This document shows positions 58,424 to 64,000 of a stretch of 64,000 nt of DNA, piece after piece. Source of the DNA: Ischnura elegans (Eukaryota; Arthropoda; Insecta; Odonata; Coenagrionidae). Positions within the stretch are counted from its first letter, which is position 1, and each line of letters starts with the position of its first letter. The notes beneath the pieces are model-generated. The model had not been told where the DNA came from. It did not search any database and saw only the letters and a program-made list of their open reading frames with translations. The DNA lies in NCBI RefSeq assembly GCF_921293095.1, contig NC_060258.1:806001-870000 (forward strand). The letters run 5' to 3'. The position numbers and the translations under genes are program-made.

Positions 58424-58745
58424 GGGGGCGCGTTCCGAAATTCACTGGCAGTACTGCCAGTGCTGCCAAACCGTTCCGAAATCAACTGGCAGTACGGTGC
58501 AGTAACGGATGACGTCAGTCGTTTGATGACGTTCCCTGCGGTGGACTCTACTGCGGCTACTGCAAGCCGAGAGGGGTGCGTTCCGAATCACGCATCATGT
58601 GCATCGATGCGCATCAGGCCGTTCCGAATCAGGCATTGATGCGGCCCTGCAACGAGCATATTTCGAGGTTCCGGAAGCATCAACTCGCATCGGCTCGCAT
58701 CAGAAATTCTTGATGCAGTTGATGCGAAGGCGAAAATGGGCGCAA
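58424..58745. repeat. paired palindrome modules with CGTTCCGAA borders
   Basis: CGTTCCGAA occurs at 58,431, 58,472, 58,579 and 58,620: two pairs, each 41 bp apart, each pair preceded by a G run. The first pair encloses a perfect 18-bp palindrome, ACTGGCAGTACTGCCAGT (58,444-58,461); the second encloses GCATCGATGC (58,601-58,610). Further GCATC/GATGC copies continue to 58,730, including the near-palindrome GCATCAGAAATTCTTGATGC. Possibly the end of an undescribed transposon. Confidence 0.6.
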
Positions 58746-60605
58746 CCTTTAAAATTGTGACTGGTGTTTTGTGTTTGCATAGGGTGTTTACACGACTATA
58801 TTGTGCTTCTACTACCGTAGGAAAGAGTTTAAGGAGTTATAGATATTAGTTTTTGAAATAATTAGTCCATATAAAACTGAAAATGGGAAAATGTATATCC
58901 GTTGCGTTGAAGTGTGCGTGTATGTAACTTGTTTACAACCTTTATTAATTTAATTGGTGGTAAAAAATGCAAAATACGATCTATAATTTCACACATTGAT
59001 ATGCAGACGTGGTAGTTTTAACCGTAATTTTGCTTCTGTACACTAACTTGCGGAAATTTTCGACACTTTAACGTTATATTGTGAAAAGATAAGTTGAAAA
59101 GCTACATCAGGGAGTGTTTATAGCACAGAGACTGTGGTTTATAGTATAATAGTATCTTCAAAATAACTATATAAGACTTTGTTCGTCGGAATATTAGAAC
59201 TGCTTACGCTTTGCATAATCTCACTGGTCTGTCATTTGAAGGCATAATGTTGCAAATTATTGCCATTTTGCCAAACGTTTATTAGCTATTTAATGTGCGA
59301 AACTATACATTCATTGCAAGTGAATTTGCTCGATAGGTACTAAAATTATTTTCCCCTGCTAAAGAGATTAGTTCACGTTATGGTACCACAAGTAAAGGGA
59401 CATTCAGGGTAGTGATGCCGTGATAAATAACATCATCAATTAATTTATTTATGCAAGGATCATGGATGTGTGCTTGATTTACATGTACACTGCAGTGATG
59501 TGTGCTTGAAGAAACCCATCGAGTTGATTGAGTATTCAGTGCAATTATTTTGTCCATAGCGTGTGATTTGGTAAGCCCGGATAAATACTGCAGTAAATAT
59601 AGCAGTACTGCAGTTAGTTTATAAATTGGCTCCAAATCGACGCATTGATGACGCGGCCAACTTATTTTCAGTGTCCTCCTAAATGCTATCCAACTAAAGG
59701 CACACTTCTATCAATGTTTTCAAAAGTAATGGGTTTCCAAAATGGTTCTCAGTTGAACTTGGGTATTTGTCTTAAGAAGCTGCATCAATATGATATCAAA
59801 CATTGAAAAGTAAACAAAAACATTGAAAATCGGAAATCGCCATAACTATTGTGATTACCGGTTTTCAATGTTTACGTTCAATTTTCAGTCATAATTATAC
59901 CATATAAAATTTTGTAAAATCAGGAGGAAATGCTAAATTCTATTTAATGAATGCCACTCTAAGTAAATGGAAAATGCCCAACTATCCAATCCCCAAAATG
60001 TACTTAATTTTATTGTTATTTAGGCTTTTTTATGGACTCCGAACAGTAAAATATGTATATGTTGACAAATGAGACATTAATCCTACACTCCAAGAACTAT
60101 TTTAACATGTTGTAGCTATTTATTTCTTAACTTTGCAACTAGGTTACAAGCACAAAAACCAATAGAAACTTTGCATTTGAACTATCCCCAAATTCCTTCA
60201 AACAACTGAGTTAATAAAGACTCTCTTACAAAGCTACCTGCTGCTAACCTATATTCTCCTAATACCATCACTCGTAAATTGGCCCACCAAATCTAAACTA
60301 CTTGCTTTGTCAAAATTTTTTCAAAGGTATTGTTTCTATACTAACCCCCCCGAATTTTTTAGGTGAAAATGACAGTACTAGGACCAGAATTTTCCCGTAC
60401 CCTAAATACCCTTAATACCCTGAAAAGGGTTTTTACGAGAAAAATATTACGGATGAATGCTAGTTGTGTGAAAGTCACTCGTAAGGATTTTTGGGGCTCT
60501 CTGATCAGTATTATCGGATTTAATGACCTTTCATTTCTATGGACTTATTATAAATATTACCAAAATAATATGGAATCAGGCTGGCACTCACCAATTCACT
60601 GTCTG
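58746..60605. other. non-coding stretch with one small hairpin
   Basis: AT-rich sequence without supported genes. AACATTGAAAATCGG (about 59,819) and CCGGTTTTCAATGTT (about 59,859) form an imperfect hairpin. Nothing else recognised. Confidence 0.3.
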
Positions 60606-60780
60606 AGTTGGTCCTCCTGATTTCTGACGACTTCTTATATCGACGATAGCTATGCTGGTCCTGAGGAAGGTTCTCGAATTTTTTACCGTCTTATTTAAGT
60701 GAAGATTGCTATGCTGGCTCTAAGAGCGGTCCTCCTAATTTTACTGACTTCTTTAGGTGAAGACTGCTTGAAGGAAGAGA
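60606..60780. repeat. short tandem repeat, about 60-bp unit
   Basis: Three diverged units share TCCTCCTGATTT or TTCTCGAATTTT, then GACTTCTTA, then GAAGATTGCTATGCTGG and a purine-rich end. The third unit is incomplete. Confidence 0.5.
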
Positions 60781-61139
60781 ATGAGTCTGCTCCGATCGAG
60801 TCGCGTCTTTATATCCTCAGAGTGGTACAAGCATAACTGACTTGAACTGGTTACGCTCCCACGGATCACGTCAGAGTCATTCCCACGCTCGAGTCTTGAG
60901 TTGATAAACTCGAAGCGTTGGGACCGGATGCATGTGGAGCGTGAGAAGAGATCTGGAGAGTGATAACTGGGTGGAATCGGCATTTCTACACTACTAATAT
61001 ATGGGTCAGGCATAACAGGGGAGGTTAAGGGCATGTGTGATAAAAGATTAAACTACAAAATCTTATAATCTTCAAGCAGAAATGATTCTCTGAGAAAATA
61101 GAAAGCTAGGTACAAACTCTCTGGCATCAATTTACTAAA

Positions 61140-62430
61140 ATATTATTGGGTTGATGTTTGTTGAGAAGCTGTATATCTCGAAACAGTACCATCCAAAGCA
61201 GGAGGGAATGCATTACCTGAGGAGAGATGGTCTGAACGAAAATTTAATCGAAGACATCTAAAAGTATTTGGATGTATTTTCTATGCTTATTAGGCTACAG
61301 AGCAATGAAAGATGCTGGATGCCAAATGCAAAAAGTATTGGCAATTGTGAGGAGTCAAAAATGGTATTTTTTGACTGACCCTGATGTTGCGGGAAGATTC
61401 ATCGAAGCATGTGATGTAGTATTCTTTGTAAATATGTTTAGGGAGCTCATACCAGTCCAAATATCTCTTGGTAACTCTTTGATTCTACCTAGGCTCTTAG
61501 GGGGATAAGGGATAATTAGTTACTAGCCTCAACCTGACAGTGGAGAGAATGGCAGAGCTGAACTCACAAAGGTACCCAAGTAGTGAGGGGAATATCAGAA
61601 TATCAAGTAATGAAGACTCCATCCCTGAATCAAGTTGTGAGGGTAATGACAAAGTTCCAACTAATGTAGACAGTAGTTTTGAGAGTAATCAAGAAAATGA
61701 GTTTTCTTGATTACTCTCAGTCAGTGTTTGGAAGCGAGGGAGGAGAAGCAGAAGAGACGTTTTCTTTAAAAAATGGAGTGGCTCGAAAGTTACCAGATCA
61801 CATAATCTCCTTGTCATCTACTAACTTGACCTGCAATCAACCTTTTGTCTCATAGAAGCAGGTTTGAATGTAGCTCCTGCAGTGACCCAAAAACTTTTCC
61901 TGATGCTCCATTTCTAGTTTTGATTGATTGTCTTATGTATAATGCAATGATTTGTACAAGGCCAGATCGCACCTTTGCAGTGTCAAAGTTAAGAAGGTTT
62001 ATTGATGATTTTACAATGCAATACTGGGCATATGCAAAGAGTATATTAAGATATATGATGGGAACTATAAATTATCTTATTTCTTATTCTTAGTCAGGAA
62101 CGTTTCTGGAGGGATACAAAAATACTGACTTTGCCATTGACAAAATAGATTGAGTGTCCTGTACTGATACATGAAAAGTTAGTTTGGGAAAACAAGAAGC
62201 AGTGCTGTGCAGTGGCAATGTATACAATAGAAGGAGAGTATGTAAGCTAGGCAGCTGGAGCAAAAAAACTTGGTTCTGATGTGGTGTATGGAAGGTCAAA
62301 GAACAGAGGTTAGACATCATTTTGTTAAAAACTCTGTTGCCAAAGGAAAAAATACTTGCTGATTACATGTCAACAAAATATGGTAGCAAATGTGTTTCCA
62401 AATGGGCTTAACAATGGTAAGCATTTGAAC
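61140..62430 (+). mobile_element. Ty1/copia retrotransposon remnant
   Basis: Plus-strand pieces appear in Pol order. 61,150-61,450 resembles the end of the integrase core and the following region (KVFG-like FGCIFYAY, then CEESKMVFFD, then CDVVFF). 61,890-62,093 matches the end of the reverse transcriptase: LIDCLMYNAMICTRPDRTFA, VSKLRRFI and ILRYMMGTINY. 62,100-62,410 holds RNase H pieces (EGQRTEVRHHFVKN-like, ILADYMSTKYG). Most of the RT is deleted, and frameshifts and stops are frequent. LTRs were not found. It is an inactive fragment. Confidence 0.72.
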
Positions 62431-63072
62431 TACATTAATTAATAGAACCTAGGCAATGTTAGGTAAGAGCGAGATTAATAAATTGCGGAATTTTCAGATA
62501 AATGGTGAGTTTTACGGCTTTCTGAGAGATCTTTTTGTTAATACTTACACTATTCCATTAGTAATATCAATCCAATTGAGTAAAATGGATTAAAATTAAC
62601 ATTGCCTAAGTGTCTAGGGAGGGGGGGGGGGTCATTCCCCCGTGCTTCCCCCATCCTAAATCTGCCTATCCTGAGTTGACATCGCATTTTCGGGCTTCGA
62701 TAAACCAACAATCACACTTTTAATTAACCAGAAGACTTGAGATATTTCACGTTAAAAACATCAACCGCCACTAATGTTGCCTCTTTATCATTTAATTCTA
62801 CTGGGACTCAGTAGGTACGGAAAATGTAACGGTAAAATTCACTCTGTGATGAAAAAATGCCGAAGCAAATGTGAGCTTAATAGCTACCTACATCAGTATG
62901 CAGGAGTACAGTTTTCCGGGCAAAACGTACGCCAGTAACGGTTCCATGACTAATGAGCTTAATGTGACTAATCAGGTTCAAACCAGACCCATCTTAGATT
63001 GATTAGGTTGATAACTATGGTAACTACATGAAGTTCATTAAAATGGTGAACAATCCTAATACAATTCTGCAG
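62431..63072. other. non-coding stretch
   Basis: Contains a G run followed by a C-rich stretch (about 62,619-62,655) that looks like a transposon end, but no partner end was found. Otherwise it is probably the intron upstream of the coiled-coil exon. Confidence 0.25.
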
Positions 63073-63468
63073 GTGCCAGAGAGAGAAACACCCATTTCCG
63101 TCCATATGCTGAGTCATTGCCTTCGGAAAGAGAGAAGACATCGTCAACAAGCCAATGCCCTTACTGCCCAGCAACAAATCTTGATCCACAGTTCGCAGCC
63201 TATATTACGGACCTTAAGAACTACAACGAGTACAGGTCTAGGATGGAAACCTTGACTCTGGAAAAAGCTGCGTTGGAGCGATACAGTGCGGAGGCTAATC
63301 TTCATCACAACAAGTTACAGGTGGATGTCCTACGGATTGAAAAGAAGAATGCAGAGCTACAGAATCAGATCCTGACACTTAAGAGAGAGCAACTCGAGCA
63401 GAAGATAGCTCAGCAAAAGGAAATGCATCTCATGGAGCTAAAAATGAAAAAACCTAAAGATGCAAATG
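63073..63468 (+). CDS. internal exon of an unidentified coiled-coil protein
   Basis: A 396-nt open stretch flanked by a TTCTGCAG acceptor and a GTGAGT donor, phase 1 at both ends, encoding 131 residues. The N-terminal part has a CPYC motif; from about residue 55 onward it is a charged heptad-rich helix (for example LRIEKKNAELQNQILTLKRE) that should form a coiled coil. Similar C-terminal coils occur in insect Myb/SANT-like proteins and in Harbinger accessory proteins, but no diagnostic domain is visible here. The other exons would lie upstream or beyond the window. It could be a host gene or a transposon-associated one. Confidence 0.5.
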
Positions 63469-64000
63469 GTGAGTTATTTCACGCTCAGGCTTTGTTATTC
63501 TAGGAAAAATACGGTGTGGCGTTGTGGTGGCTGTTAGAAAAGGCCCATCTTGAGGTATTTGGGGAGAACAGGCCTAACCAGTACTTTGCCCTGGGGGTCC
63601 AGCCAGTCACTATATATTAAAATAGGCAGATAGAACCTCATGGACATATTGCATTGAACAGGAAATATTTATTAGTTTAGAATTTTTTAGCACTTTCACT
63701 TATATCACACATTATATTTTGGATCTTTTCAAATATGATAGATTTGATTTTCTTTTACTATTATGGCGAGGAACTGTTGGAAATTTATTCACGAACCGCA
63801 CATAATTGAAATAAGGCTCTGCTAGCTTTATCTATATGATTTAAACTATCATATTTCTATATTGGAAACAAGAAAAATAAACAGTGGGTGCTTGGGCAAT
63901 AAAGTTTTCTCTTATAGTTGACAATATGTAGATATCATTTACAAGCCTATCAATGTGGACATTCACTAAGACCCCAAATTGCCATTTATGAAAAGAAATT
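63469..64000. other. probable intron after the coiled-coil exon
   Basis: Starts with the GTGAGT donor. AT-rich, with no further exon or repeat recognised before the window ends. Confidence 0.3.

Noticed and set aside
57991..58485. 164-codon open frame on the minus strand
   Set aside because: Starts outside the hAT-like element, crosses its target duplication and terminal repeat, and has no protein-like features.

Overview
This window looks like nuclear DNA from an insect or close arthropod relative. It is AT-rich and intron-rich and is crowded with old cut-and-paste DNA transposons. The decisive marker is a gene that joins an arthropod-type ZAD zinc-binding domain to a C2H2 zinc-finger array. 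The species cannot be fixed from the sequence. No rRNA, intact tRNA gene or CRISPR array was seen.

One host gene dominates. It lies on the minus strand from the start codon at 55,177 to the stop at 19,367, with 12 proposed coding exons spread over about 36 kb. Two exons encode the ZAD, eight small phase-0 exons encode an acidic linker, one short exon ends in phase 1, and the last exon carries six C2H2 fingers. The exons join without a frame break into a predicted 884-residue protein. Several linker exons are paralogous copies: 51.2/50.3 kb, 46.4/37.4 kb and 48.05/29.9 kb. They lie in introns that are duplicated too, so the linker grew by tandem duplication of exon-intron blocks. A broken, inverted copy of the second ZAD exon sits in an intron at 31.5 kb. 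A second likely host exon, with a coiled coil, lies on the plus strand at 63,073-63,468.

Layout. 1-19 kb: no convincing host gene; two piggyBac copies (0.5-0.8 and 7.2-9.7 kb), a Harbinger remnant (10.8 kb), a long-inverted-repeat hAT-type element (15.96-18.0 kb), foldback elements, MITEs and tRNA-like SINE heads. 19.4-55.2 kb: the ZAD gene, with introns holding a foldback element with tRNA-like arms (23.4-24.9 kb), pogo/Tigger-like pieces (26.1, 34.8-36.5 and 41.4-42.2 kb), a CGGBP1-like hAT (38.8-40.6 kb), a hAT MITE (30.7 kb), a TTAA-flanked element (44.7-45.5 kb), an 11-bp-TSD foldback (49.8 kb) and a mariner remnant (52.3-52.9 kb). 55.5-58.4 kb: a 2.9-kb hAT-like element with 8-bp TSD about 310 bp upstream of the start codon. 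58.4-64 kb: an unusual palindrome module pair, a short tandem repeat, a Ty1/copia remnant and the coiled-coil exon.

The duplicated introns provide natural empty sites. Comparing paralogous blocks confirms the target duplications of three insertions: TA for the Tigger, TTAA for the piggyBac-like element and 11 bp for the foldback. All statements rest on reading the sequence by eye; no alignment or database search was run.
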